Source: Oribacterium sp. C9
GTDB taxonomy: Bacteria > Bacillota > Clostridia > Lachnospirales > Lachnospiraceae
Reading direction: 5' to 3'
DNA length: 64,000 bases
Assembly (NCBI RefSeq): GCF_002007235.1
Contig: NZ_MUHW01000008.1
Coordinates: 1 to 64,000 of the forward strand
In this document: positions 33,362-42,540 of the stretch, in pieces
Layout: the number at the start of each line of letters is the position of its first letter
Position numbering within the stretch: position 1 is the stretch's first letter
Made by a program: the position numbers and the translations under genes
The notes under the pieces: model-generated
Told to the model about the DNA's origin: nothing
Databases searched by the model: none
Seen by the model: only the letters and a program-made list of their open reading frames with translations

Positions 33362-35542
33362 TCACTCCACCATCTGACGCTTGAACAGATCCGCAAAGAT
33401 TCCATTCTTTTCCATCAATTCTTCATATGTTCCGTCTTCTGCTATACGACCTTCATCCAGCACGATGATCCTGTCACAGTTTTTCACTGTGGAAAGCCTG
33501 TGTGCTATGACGAGTCTGGTACATTTAAGCCTGTCCAGTGATTCTGATACCTGCTTCTGTGTTATGTTATCCAGCGCGCTGGTAGCCTCATCAAACATAA
33601 GTATCTTCGGCTTGGAAACTATAGCTCTGGCTATCATGAGTCTCTGCCGCTGACCGCCTGATATGCTACCGCCACCCTCTGTGATAATTGTAGACATCTG
33701 CATAGGCATAGCTCTGATATCATCCGCGATCTGTACAGTCTCCGCAGCCTCCCAGGCATCATCAATTGTAAGCTCCGAGTGTGCCGCAACTATATTCGTA
33801 AATATATCTCCCGGAAACAACTGACTGTTCTGCAGCACTGTACCTATCTTTGAACGTACAGATTTTATATTTAATGTATCCAGATTTCGTCCGTCATAGT
33901 AGATAGCACCTTTCAACGGCTTCTCAAACCCCAGCAAAAGTCTCAGCAAAGTACTCTTCCCGCATCCTGTTTTTCCGGTTATCGCCACATACTGTCCAGC
34001 CCGTATCCTCAGACTCAGATTATTGAGAATCATGGGCATGTTCTCTTTATACCTGAACGAAACATGGCTCAGCTCAATGGCTCCCATCAGTTTTTTTACC
34101 ACTGTTTTCTCTTCTGAAACTTCAGGAAGCGTCTCAGTAATAGGCTTGACCATTTCGAGACTGGGTTTGACCCTAGACAGTGGTTCGATAACCATCTGAA
34201 GGGTCATATAAGCACCCGTCACAAATCCGAAAGCCGTGTTGAAGGCATAGAACTCACCTACATTCACGCCTGATTTTATAGCAGAATAATATATCACTAT
34301 AAGCCCGATAAGCGGGATCGCATCAGCTATGACCGTGCTGATCTTTATAAAAAATGGCGGGCCATAGAGCAGTCCAGCCTGTTCTGCGTAACTTTTGCCC
34401 CATTTTGCAAATGCTCTTTTTTCCGCGCCCGAAAGCCTTATCTTCTCAACACCGGAAAACATAGCAACTGAAAGTCCACTCTCTTTAGCCTCCAGCTCCA
34501 TCTGCGCACGTCTTATTTTTGCCTGTTCATGTGTTGACACAATATTTACCAGCAGTACCAGAACAGTCACACATAACCCCGGCCATGCCAGAGCCGGTGA
34601 AAATGAAAAGAGCTGAAAAATATAGACAAATGAATAGAGAAATGTGACTATCCCCGACAGACCCATTTCTACCAGCTGTGAGACCAGGACATTCATATAA
34701 TCTACACGAAGTGCGAGATCGCCTGATGAATAGTCTTTAAAAAAAGAAGTAGGCAGCGAAAGCACCCTCATCATAGTCGCGCTTTCCACCTGCATGTTTA
34801 TGCCTATGGAAATATTTTTCAGGTACAGCTTCTGTATGATTCCAAACAGTCCTCTTCCCAGTGAAACAGAAATCATAAACACCGAGACGGCAATAAGTCC
34901 GGTAAACTGTCCCGAAGGTATGACATCAGAAAACAGACTCTTTGAAAGATATGGCAGTATGGCACCGATCAAGGTTCCGACCAGTACGATGCAATGATAT
35001 ATCAGAAGCGGTTTGACACCGATATTTTCAAAGATGTAGGCATATAATTCCTTTATCCCCAGCTTTTCATTTGGAAACGGCTTATAAAATACGATGGCTT
35101 CATTCGAAAACAGAGCCTCTGTCGCCGCGTTTACAGATTTTGTCTCCCCGGTCGAAGGATCCAGATACTGATATCCTTTGATTCCCTTAGGAATAAGCGC
35201 AACAGGCTGCCCACCATTCTTAAATGTCGTGAGCATCGCTCCGTAAGCGTCAAATCTCCAGCCGCTTTTTAACGCCACAGTTCTAGTAAATATCCCGGAT
35301 GGACGCAGAAGAAATTCCAGTATCTCTTCAAAGGTTATCATGTCATACGGAACTTCTCTTTTCTTTACATGATAATACTTAAGTATAGCTTCTACGGCAT
35401 CCTGCGACTGATTTCTTTCGTCATTCAGAGCAGTGTAAAGCTTCTTGCCCATAATAGAGCCTGCTATACGAAGACAGGATTCCTCAAAAACATCTCTGTC
35501 AAACTTTTTTCTCTGGTTTATCTGCTCTTCAAACAGGTTCAT
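33362..35542 (-). CDS. NHLM-type peptide exporter ABC2 (ATPase-permease)
   Basis: The 726-residue protein combines an N-terminal domain of about 150 residues with no C39 active site, an ABC transporter transmembrane domain at about 170-470, and an ATPase domain. The ATPase has Walker A TGKTGCGKST, signature SISGGQRQR and Walker B LMFDEATSALD. This is the architecture of the second ABC protein in NHLM (nitrile hydratase leader microcin) export systems. It forms a pair with the C39-containing transporter encoded nine bases upstream. The ATG at 35542 follows GAGGTG; a TTG one codon earlier is less likely. Confidence 0.87.
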   Translation of the reverse strand: MNLFEEQINQRKKFDRDVFEESCLRIAGSIMGKKLYTALNDERNQSQDAVEAILKYYHVKKREVPYDMITFEEILEFLLRPSGIFTRTVALKSGWRFDAYGAMLTTFKNGGQPVALIPKGIKGYQYLDPSTGETKSVNAATEALFSNEAIVFYKPFPNEKLGIKELYAYIFENIGVKPLLIYHCIVLVGTLIGAILPYLSKSLFSDVIPSGQFTGLIAVSVFMISVSLGRGLFGIIQKLYLKNISIGINMQVESATMMRVLSLPTSFFKDYSSGDLALRVDYMNVLVSQLVEMGLSGIVTFLYSFVYIFQLFSFSPALAWPGLCVTVLVLLVNIVSTHEQAKIRRAQMELEAKESGLSVAMFSGVEKIRLSGAEKRAFAKWGKSYAEQAGLLYGPPFFIKISTVIADAIPLIGLIVIYYSAIKSGVNVGEFYAFNTAFGFVTGAYMTLQMVIEPLSRVKPSLEMVKPITETLPEVSEEKTVVKKLMGAIELSHVSFRYKENMPMILNNLSLRIRAGQYVAITGKTGCGKSTLLRLLLGFEKPLKGAIYYDGRNLDTLNIKSVRSKIGTVLQNSQLFPGDIFTNIVAAHSELTIDDAWEAAETVQIADDIRAMPMQMSTIITEGGGSISGGQRQRLMIARAIVSKPKILMFDEATSALDNITQKQVSESLDRLKCTRLVIAHRLSTVKNCDRIIVLDEGRIAEDGTYEELMEKNGIFADLFKRQMVE

Positions 35543-35551
35543 CAAATCACC

Positions 35552-37753
35552 TCATTCATTTGATACAAGACCAAAATATACCCCGTTTTTCGCCATAAGT
35601 TCATTGTGGGTACCTCTTTCAACGACTTTACCATGGTCGATGACTATGATTTCGTCGCAGTCACGGATAGTTGATAAACGGTGCGCTATGACGATACTGG
35701 TAATGCCTCTGTTCCTGATGGAACGAACCACCTCATGTTCTGTCTTTGCATCAAGAGTACTGGTCGCTTCGTCCAGAATAATAAGTGTAGGATCCTGTGC
35801 CAGCACTCTCGCGATTTCCATTCGCTGTTTCTGACCTCCCGAAAAATCCTGACCACCTTCTATCATCCGATGCTGGTAACCTCCTTCACGCTGAACGATA
35901 TCATCATGTATCTGCGCATCTCTTGCTGCAAGAACTATATCGAAATCCTCGATAGAACGATCCCACATACGTATGTTGTTGGATATAGTGTCCTCAAACA
36001 TTATGATATCCTGATTAACAACGGCAACAGATGATGTAAAGACATCTCTGTCGATCTCCTCTATATGTTTTCCATCATAGAGTATCTCTCCGCCCCAGGG
36101 CTTACATAATCCGGAGATCAATCGCCCTATGGTACTTTTTCCGGATCCTGATCCGCCTACGAATGCTACACTTTTACCGGGATAAAGTTCCAGATTTATG
36201 CCTTCGATCAACGGAGGAGAAAGTTTCGCATATCCGAAGCTGAGATCACGAACACTCAGCTGTCCTGTCAGCTTTTTAATCGGTTCTTCATTTTCTTTGC
36301 CCGCTGTCTCTTTTTCACTATTAAAAACAGGATCCATCGGATAATTCATGACATCATCTATACGTTCAATCTGTGTTTTCATCTCCTGCAGTCTCCACCC
36401 CGCCAGAACAAGAGATTGGGCAGGAGTAAAGAACCTGGTCAAAAGACCGGAAAAAGCCAGCACCATACCGGGTGTGAATTTTTCTATCATGACCATATAA
36501 ACTCCCATCACAAGGATGATATCGTTAACAAGAGCGATGATGATCTCCGGTATAGTTCCCAGATAAGAATCCAGCTTTATATAACGTACTCGCTGAGAAT
36601 TCATGCCTGCCTGATATCCCGCCCATTTTCTGAAAAAACCTATTTCAGCTCCTCCGGCTTTCAGACTTTCTATGGTCCTGATACCCGATACCGTTGCACC
36701 ATACAGTTTGGCTGCATCCCTGAGCAGCACTCGGGAAACATTGATCTGCCTGACACTGCATCGCCATACCACAATGACATTCAGCACCACAGAAACTACA
36801 CCCACTATGGTCATGATCACCGAGTGCTGAAGCATGACAATCAGATAGAAAATCAGCATAAATATATTTATCGCTAGAGGAGCAAAGAGATCGATCATCT
36901 GGTTTGCTATATTGGCACTCTGCTTTCTTCTCTGCTCTATATCTCCCGACATACGCTGTGTAAAAAACTTCATGGGAAGCCTCAGAACATGCCAGAAGTA
37001 AGAAGTGTTTTCAGTAGCGGCAAACTTTCCTCTGACACGATAGGAAAAAACCGCCCGCATACAGCCAGACAGTATAAAGATCCCTGTAAAAACCGACATC
37101 GCTATGATAAATGGCATCAAAAGCTCCTGATTCCGTCCTCCCAGCATAACATCCAGGAAGAAACGTGAAAAACCGGTCAAAATCAGACTTGTAAATGACA
37201 TGATAGCCGTCATTGCCGCAACAAAAGCTATAGTTCCTCCGGTTCCCTTCAGATATCCGGAAGCATATTCCATGATACTCTTTCGTTTTCCGGAAGGACA
37301 GAACTCCTCCCCCGGAGAAAATATCAGACAGATTCCGGTATATTCCAGATCTAATTCCTCATCACTTACGATTATATCTCCCTTTGCAGGATCATTTAGA
37401 TATACTTTCTTTCCACGAAATCCTTTGAGCACCACAAAATGATTGAAGCCCCAGTGTATGATACATGGAAATGTCGCCTTCTCTTTCAGGTTATTTATCT
37501 CGTAAAAATAACCTTTTGCATTGAGCCCATATGATCTGGCTGCTCTTGTGAGATTTCCTGCCTTTGCTCCATCTCTGGATACACCGCAGTCCTCCCTCAT
37601 CTGTTCAAGAGGGATCCATTTTCTATAGTAGGCAAGGATCATTGCCAGGCAGGCAGCACCACATTCCAGGGCCTCCATCTGCATGATGACCGGCACCTTT
37701 GCGACCCTGCCCTTTACAGGCTGTTTTATTTTTTTCTTTTTTTCTTTTTCCAT
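35552..37753 (-). CDS. NHLM-type peptide exporter ABC1 with C39 leader peptidase
   Basis: The 733-residue protein starts with a C39 cysteine peptidase domain (residues about 18-150). The catalytic triad is intact: Cys31 in MEALECGAACLAMIL, His105 in HWGFNHFVVLKGF and Asp121 in LNDPAKG. It is followed by five or six membrane helices and an ATPase domain (GGSGSGKST, DFSGGQKQR, LIILDEATSTLD). Such proteins cut a double-glycine-type leader and export the peptide. Length and pairing with ABC2 match the NHLM system. No precursor peptide or modifying enzyme is seen next to it. The ribosome-binding site is weak (GGAACAG). Confidence 0.9.
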   Translation of the reverse strand: MEKEKKKKIKQPVKGRVAKVPVIMQMEALECGAACLAMILAYYRKWIPLEQMREDCGVSRDGAKAGNLTRAARSYGLNAKGYFYEINNLKEKATFPCIIHWGFNHFVVLKGFRGKKVYLNDPAKGDIIVSDEELDLEYTGICLIFSPGEEFCPSGKRKSIMEYASGYLKGTGGTIAFVAAMTAIMSFTSLILTGFSRFFLDVMLGGRNQELLMPFIIAMSVFTGIFILSGCMRAVFSYRVRGKFAATENTSYFWHVLRLPMKFFTQRMSGDIEQRRKQSANIANQMIDLFAPLAINIFMLIFYLIVMLQHSVIMTIVGVVSVVLNVIVVWRCSVRQINVSRVLLRDAAKLYGATVSGIRTIESLKAGGAEIGFFRKWAGYQAGMNSQRVRYIKLDSYLGTIPEIIIALVNDIILVMGVYMVMIEKFTPGMVLAFSGLLTRFFTPAQSLVLAGWRLQEMKTQIERIDDVMNYPMDPVFNSEKETAGKENEEPIKKLTGQLSVRDLSFGYAKLSPPLIEGINLELYPGKSVAFVGGSGSGKSTIGRLISGLCKPWGGEILYDGKHIEEIDRDVFTSSVAVVNQDIIMFEDTISNNIRMWDRSIEDFDIVLAARDAQIHDDIVQREGGYQHRMIEGGQDFSGGQKQRMEIARVLAQDPTLIILDEATSTLDAKTEHEVVRSIRNRGITSIVIAHRLSTIRDCDEIIVIDHGKVVERGTHNELMAKNGVYFGLVSNE

Positions 37754-37774
37754 AATAGCTGTTCCGTTTAAACT

Positions 37775-37999
37775 TCAACTCAAGAGATATCTTATCGGAG
37801 CTATGTACTGCACACCATCAGGGGTCTCAATTGCAAGTACACCATAGACACCCCAGATAATGCTTCCAACCAGTACGATAAGGATCGCAGCAAGTATCAG
37901 CCATATGGTCGGAGACGAGATCTTTATGTAATCGTCGATCTGCTCCGGATTTGATATATGATCTAAACTCTTTTTTCTGAATATAATTTTATCATCCAT
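37775..37999 (-). pseudogene. Short NHLM HlyD-like secretion protein (N-terminal stub)
   Basis: The 74-residue product begins IIFRKKSLDHISNPEQIDDYIKISSPTIWLILAA, the N-terminal signature of the HlyD-like secretion protein of NHLM systems, with one membrane helix. It ends shortly after the helix, at IETPDGVQYIAPIRYLLS. The full-length relatives are several hundred residues with periplasm-like coiled-coil and barrel parts. These are missing, and the next 20 bp lead directly into ABC1. It could be a broken gene or a minimal adaptor. AGAGG before the ATG and good reading frame suggest it is still translated. Confidence 0.6.
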
Positions 38000-38154
38000 G
38001 TTGATTCCTCTCAGATCATACTTCTCAATTTATCAGGCGCTTTTGCAGAAGCGTAAAATGTTATTCATCTATATATCGTCCTTTACTTTTAAAAAAATAA
38101 TAAAATCACCTGATGTATAGTTATTGTTTCATCGTTTTACCATTCCTTCAGGTA

Positions 38155-38211
38155 TACAAAGAAAGACCAGCCTCTGAGCAAAGAGTGATCTTTGTTCAGA
38201 AACTGGTCTTT
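38155..38211 (-). terminator. Terminator of the TAXI TRAP operon
   Basis: AAAGACCAG (38162-38170) pairs with CTGGTCTTT (38203-38211), and CTGAGCAAAG pairs with CTTTGTTCAG inside. On the minus strand CTTTGTATACC follows, so the T-run is poor, but the stem is long. Confidence 0.65.
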
Positions 38212-38306
38212 AACAGCATTCTCTGAATATAATCTTAAATCGTTGAAAAGCCTCCGGACTCTGTCATATAACAGATATCCGCATATCTCAAATGATGCTA
38301 TGACGT

Positions 38307-40295
38307 TCAGGCTACCTTCTTTGCCTTTTCAGGCCCCTTTCCCCTTACCACCTCTAAACCGATAATGGCAGCAATGATAGCTATACCGATAATATCCGTG
38401 ATAGTTCCGGGATAAAGCATCATAAGTCCTGCAAGAGCACACAGGATACGTGTGACCATATTGATAGGTCTGATGGTGTATCCTTCAAGTGCTGCGGAGA
38501 TGGCGAACATTCCGATGAAACTGGTGATAACGATCATCACAACACCTATTCCGTCAGTATCGATAAGGAGCATAGCCGGATTCAGTGAGAAAATGTATGG
38601 AACCAGGAATGCACCAATAGCAAGTCTTGTAGCATTGAACGCCGTCTTCATAGGGTCAGCCTTCGCGATGGCAGAACCTGCATAGGCAGCAAGAGCTACA
38701 GGCGGTGTTATATCAGCAACGATACCGAAGTAGAATACAAACATGTTCGCACTAAGTGCATTCAGTCCCATACCTGTTGTAAGGATAGGCGCACATGTTG
38801 TAGCCATGATTATGTATGTAGCTGTTGTAGGAACACCCATTCCGAGGATGATACAGCAAAGCATGGTAAGGAAAAGTGCGATAAACAGATTTCCGTGTGA
38901 TACACCCACGATGGCTGAAATAAATACCTGACCGAGACCGGTCATAGTTACAACACCTGCGATGATTCCGGCAATACCGCAAGCAGCCGCGATTGAAAGT
39001 GTGTTCTTCGCACCTGTAACGAGGGCTGCAAATATATCCTTCGGAGTCATACGGTGGTTCTTGTCGAACATGCTGACTACGATACAAAGCACCGTAGCGA
39101 TGATAGCTGCACGGCTCATGGTGTAGCCTGCACAGATAAGGTAGATAAGAGCCGCAAGAGGAATCAGAAGATATATCTTCGGAAGCAGGTCCTTCCACTT
39201 AGGAAGATTCTCCTTAGGTATACCCTTGAGTCCCAGCCTCTTGGCACGAAGGTGAACCATGAGGAAAATACCTGTAAAGTAAAGTATAGCAGGAAGTATG
39301 GCTCTGACTACGATATTTGAGTAAGGAACACCTATCATCTCAGCCATAAGGAATGCGGCTGCTCCCATGATAGGAGGCATGATCTGTCCGCCTGTAGATG
39401 AAGCCGCCTCAACTGCTCCCGCGAAATCTCCCGGGAAGCCTGTCTCCTTCATCATAGGGATGGTAACTGAACCTGTTGTAACTGTATTACCAACTGAGGA
39501 ACCGGAAACCATACCGCAAAGTGCACTGGAGATAACGGAAACCTTTGCGGGGCCGCCAGTGGCAGATCCGGCAAGAGCATTGGCACACTGGATAAAGAAC
39601 TCTGAGATACCGGTAGCCTCAAGGAAGGCACCGAAAATGATGAAAAGCACGATGTATGTACTGCAGACACCGATCGGAGTTCCGATAACACCTGTGGTTG
39701 TATAGAAAAGGTTGTAAACTATCTTACGAAGTGAAGAACCTGTAGTAAATGCATAAACCACGAACAGACCTGCAACGATAACGATAGGAATACCGGTAAC
39801 TCGGCGGCAGCACTCAGCCAGCACCAGTATACCGATAACGCCGAGGATGATCTCTGTCTGATTGATACGTGTTGCGTGATTGATGATCTCACGGTTATTG
39901 ATTACAAAATAGAAAAAGCTTCCTGAACCGAGAATCGCAAGCACCAGGTCATAAATCGGGATGCGGTTATACTTCTTTGTATGATGACTCTTTCCTGCGG
40001 GGAAAAGAATAAAAATAAACAGAATAACTATACCGACGAACAGCGGACGTCTGATACGTTCATCCCAGACTGCGAAAAGATTCATATAGATCATAAAAAG
40101 TGAGAAGGCTGCAAGAAGCACCTTGATCACGATGTCCGGAACCCCCGTCCAGGTTCTCGTATTTGACTCACGATCATACTTCTTCATGATCTCGTCTACA
40201 GCAGCCTGTGTATCCAGAGACTGCTCAGCCTGTGTCAATGTACCCGTCTCCTTACTTTCCACAGCTTCTGTCATGTTCTTTGTTCTTTCTTCCAA
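38307..40295 (-). CDS. TRAP transporter fused permease (TAXI type)
   Basis: The 662-residue membrane protein fuses the small and large TRAP permease parts, as in TAXI-type systems. An N-terminal soluble tail is followed by about 17 hydrophobic segments. Typical motifs are FGAFLEATGISEFF, CGMVSGSSVGNTVTTGSVTIPMMK, SSTGGQIMPPIMGAAAFLMAE and GMGVPTTATYIIMAT. The start is set at a TTG (40295) with GGAGG eight bases upstream; an ATG at 40310 is the alternative. It works with the binding protein and the DUF1850 protein encoded upstream. Confidence 0.88.
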   Translation of the reverse strand: MEERTKNMTEAVESKETGTLTQAEQSLDTQAAVDEIMKKYDRESNTRTWTGVPDIVIKVLLAAFSLFMIYMNLFAVWDERIRRPLFVGIVILFIFILFPAGKSHHTKKYNRIPIYDLVLAILGSGSFFYFVINNREIINHATRINQTEIILGVIGILVLAECCRRVTGIPIVIVAGLFVVYAFTTGSSLRKIVYNLFYTTTGVIGTPIGVCSTYIVLFIIFGAFLEATGISEFFIQCANALAGSATGGPAKVSVISSALCGMVSGSSVGNTVTTGSVTIPMMKETGFPGDFAGAVEAASSTGGQIMPPIMGAAAFLMAEMIGVPYSNIVVRAILPAILYFTGIFLMVHLRAKRLGLKGIPKENLPKWKDLLPKIYLLIPLAALIYLICAGYTMSRAAIIATVLCIVVSMFDKNHRMTPKDIFAALVTGAKNTLSIAAACGIAGIIAGVVTMTGLGQVFISAIVGVSHGNLFIALFLTMLCCIILGMGVPTTATYIIMATTCAPILTTGMGLNALSANMFVFYFGIVADITPPVALAAYAGSAIAKADPMKTAFNATRLAIGAFLVPYIFSLNPAMLLIDTDGIGVVMIVITSFIGMFAISAALEGYTIRPINMVTRILCALAGLMMLYPGTITDIIGIAIIAAIIGLEVVRGKGPEKAKKVA

Positions 40296-40372
40296 AGTTG
40301 TGTCCTCCATTCCATCGGTAATTTTAAGGTGAGTGCCAATGTTTCTGCCTCTCACTCCGCGATGCCCACGCA

Positions 40373-40882
40373 TCAAAAGAAGCGCCACTTCTCATATGAG
40401 AATCTGACTCTGGCATTTCTGCCGCACAGATCTCTCAGGCTTATGCCCTCTTTGTCGTTTATGGTCAATGTATGATCAGATACAGTCCCCACAAAGTAGG
40501 TGAGATCATCCATCTTCCTGTCAAATCCGGATACTATCATGCTTCCGTCCGGTCCGTATGTGAGCGTTTCCCCCTCTGAAAGCTCTGTCTGGACCCCTGC
40601 GCCAAAACCATAATAAACGGTTTTTTCCACGTATATGCCGTCTTCCTTGATTTCATAATAATCCGTAAGAGGGCTCTTGTTTACGGAATGTATGAAACCA
40701 ACACCGAAGGTATCTCCCACTTTGACATGATATCTACCGTACAGTGTTCCGTCCGAAGCGTTCCTAAGAGTCAAATATCCTATTCCAACTGTCTCTATAT
40801 AAATAACGACCATAGCGGCAACTGCCAGAATGGCAATCACCGCTACAGAAACATGTATTTTTTTAACAGAATCAAAATTCAT
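40373..40882 (-). CDS. DUF1850 membrane-anchored protein
   Basis: The 169-residue protein has one N-terminal membrane helix and an extracytoplasmic domain with the DUF1850 hallmarks VGIGYLTLRN, FGVGFIHSVNKSPLTDYYEI and YGFGAG. DUF1850 genes are regular neighbours of TAXI-type TRAP transporters, and they may help assemble or modulate the transporter. Its ATG overlaps the stop of the binding-protein gene by one base (TGATG), so translation is coupled. Confidence 0.85.
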   Translation of the reverse strand: MNFDSVKKIHVSVAVIAILAVAAMVVIYIETVGIGYLTLRNASDGTLYGRYHVKVGDTFGVGFIHSVNKSPLTDYYEIKEDGIYVEKTVYYGFGAGVQTELSEGETLTYGPDGSMIVSGFDRKMDDLTYFVGTVSDHTLTINDKEGISLRDLCGRNARVRFSYEKWRFF

Positions 40883-41916
40883 CAGTTAACTGAAATGCCC
40901 TGCTCATCATAATACTTCTTTGCGCCCGGATGGAATGGGATGCTGATACCCTTTGTTGCATCCTCGAGGCTGAGAAGCTCAAACTTAGCATGACCTGCTG
41001 CAAGTGCATCCTTGTTATCGAACATGGTCTTCAGCATCTCGTAAATAACATCCTCAGAAAGCTTGGTTGATGCGATGATAGTAGCTCTTACTGAAACAGT
41101 CTTTGCATCAGCATCAACGCCCTTGTATGTACCTGCAGGAATAGTAGTCGGTGTGTAGAAGTTGTACTTACTCTGTAATCCCTTGATATGCTCATCATCA
41201 AGCTCAACAAGATGAATATCCTTTGTTGTTGAAAGGTCTACAACTGCTGTTGTAGGAGCACCTGCTACGATAAAGGCAGCATCGATCTTCTGATCCTTAA
41301 GGGAATCCGCTGAATCACCGAAAGAAGCATTGACAACCTTGATATCGTCAAATGTAAGTCCGTATGAGTCGAGGATCTGACGTGCGTTGAACTCAACACC
41401 TGAACCTGCATCACCTACAGATACTGTCTTGCCCTTGAGGTCTGCAACTGTCTTTATATCATCTGTACATGTGATGATCTGAACTGTCTCATCGTAAAGA
41501 CCTGCTACAGGTGCAAATGTCTCATAAGCACCTTCATCTGCAAAGAGGTCTGAACCGTCATGAGCGTATGACATAACGTCGTTCTGCACGATAGCGATAT
41601 CCGCATCACCGTCATCGATAAGCTGGATATTTGCCTTTGAAGCACCTGTTGATGTTACTGTAAGGTGTGAGTTCTTCATAAGAGGATTCAGCACAGTAGC
41701 CATAACACCGCCAACTGCATAATATGTTCCTGTTGTTCCACCTGTACCGAAAACAACCTCTTCACCGGAAGCAGCTCCTGAACCCGCGTTACCTGCTGCA
41801 GCTGTCTCTGCTGAACCTGCCGCTGCCGTAGTTGTTGTGCCCTGAGAACTTCCACACGCTGTTAATGCACTCATGGCAACTACACCTGTCATTACTAATG
41901 ATAATAACTTTTTCAT
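40882..41916 (-). CDS. TAXI-family TRAP solute-binding lipoprotein
   Basis: The 344-residue protein has a lipoprotein signal (SALTACGSS, Cys21), a Gly/Ala/Thr linker, and the TAXI fold. Motifs include FGTGGTTGTYYAVGG, VTSTGASKANIQLIDDGDADIAIVQNDV and LKGKTVSVGDAGSGVE. Relatives bind glutamate or other dicarboxylates; the ligand is not known here. GGAGGAG precedes the ATG. A strong promoter and an array of ATGCAT motifs lie upstream. Confidence 0.95.
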   Translation of the reverse strand: MKKLLSLVMTGVVAMSALTACGSSQGTTTTAAAGSAETAAAGNAGSGAASGEEVVFGTGGTTGTYYAVGGVMATVLNPLMKNSHLTVTSTGASKANIQLIDDGDADIAIVQNDVMSYAHDGSDLFADEGAYETFAPVAGLYDETVQIITCTDDIKTVADLKGKTVSVGDAGSGVEFNARQILDSYGLTFDDIKVVNASFGDSADSLKDQKIDAAFIVAGAPTTAVVDLSTTKDIHLVELDDEHIKGLQSKYNFYTPTTIPAGTYKGVDADAKTVSVRATIIASTKLSEDVIYEMLKTMFDNKDALAAGHAKFELLSLEDATKGISIPFHPGAKKYYDEQGISVN

Positions 41917-41992
41917 ATTTCTCCTCCCGTTTTTCCGTTTTTCGTTATGGTATGAACAAACGTCATAACTTTTTTGATCGGTATATGTTTAA

Positions 41993-42021
41993 ATGGTACG
42001 TCCTGAAATGGCATTTGTCAA
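41993..42021 (-). promoter_or_regulatory. Promoter of the TAXI TRAP operon
   Basis: On the minus strand TTGACA (42021-42016) and TACCAT (41998-41993) are 17 bp apart, about 80 bp before the binding-protein start. Confidence 0.75.
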
Positions 42022-42032
42022 CATGTTTTTAT

Positions 42033-42121
42033 ATGCATCAAATATGCATTCTGAGTATGCATAAATGCAGCTTTAGTATTCTTTTGGTGCATATTTATGC
42101 ATGTCACTACGAATTATGCAT
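42033..42121. repeat. Array of five ATGCAT palindromes upstream of TAXI promoter
   Basis: ATGCAT occurs at 42033, 42044, 42057, 42097 and 42116, with partial copies (AATGCAG, GTGCAT, TTGCAT) between. It lies immediately upstream of the -35 box, the usual place for activator sites. The surrounding 42.12-42.54 kb is AT-rich and holds no gene. Confidence 0.6.
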
Positions 42122-42406
42122 CTTATTGCATATTTTTTATAAAAGACACATTTTAAACATGTCCTTAACGTATCAGTTAGAGTCGCAATTCCTCGTGTAA
42201 ATTTAAGTCTCAGTTTTAAACTATGTCCTAATTTACAGCTAATGCATATTCCTATGGCTGCTATAGCAAAATCCTTATATATTTTAAGTCTTTCCTGCTC
42301 TGTAAAATTCTCTTCTTTATATTACTTTAAGACTTTAAAGACTTAATGTAAACCATCTACGCATATATGGAAGAAGATATATGATATTTTATCATGTGAG
42401 ATATGA

Positions 42407-42448
42407 TAAAAGGCCATGGCAAACACGAATATCGTATCTGCCACAGCC
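42407..42448 (-). terminator. Terminator of the AraC regulator / lac operon
   Basis: GGCTGTGGCAGATACGA pairs with TCGTGTTTGCCATGGCC at 14 of 17 positions, and TTTTATCATATC follows on the minus strand. It lies about 90 bp after the AraC stop codon. Confidence 0.75.
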
Positions 42449-42540
42449 TCCTTTGACCATGATGTCATCCTTTTAGAAGTTGATAAATCTTTCCGGCGCT
42501 GCCGTCTCCCGAACTTTTCATTGAGGTCCGACAGAATACA

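Noticed and set aside
38027-38062. 11-codon frame MNNILRFCKSA before the HlyD stub
   Set aside because: AAAGGAC precedes the ATG, but the peptide has no leader or core features and is too short to support as a precursor.
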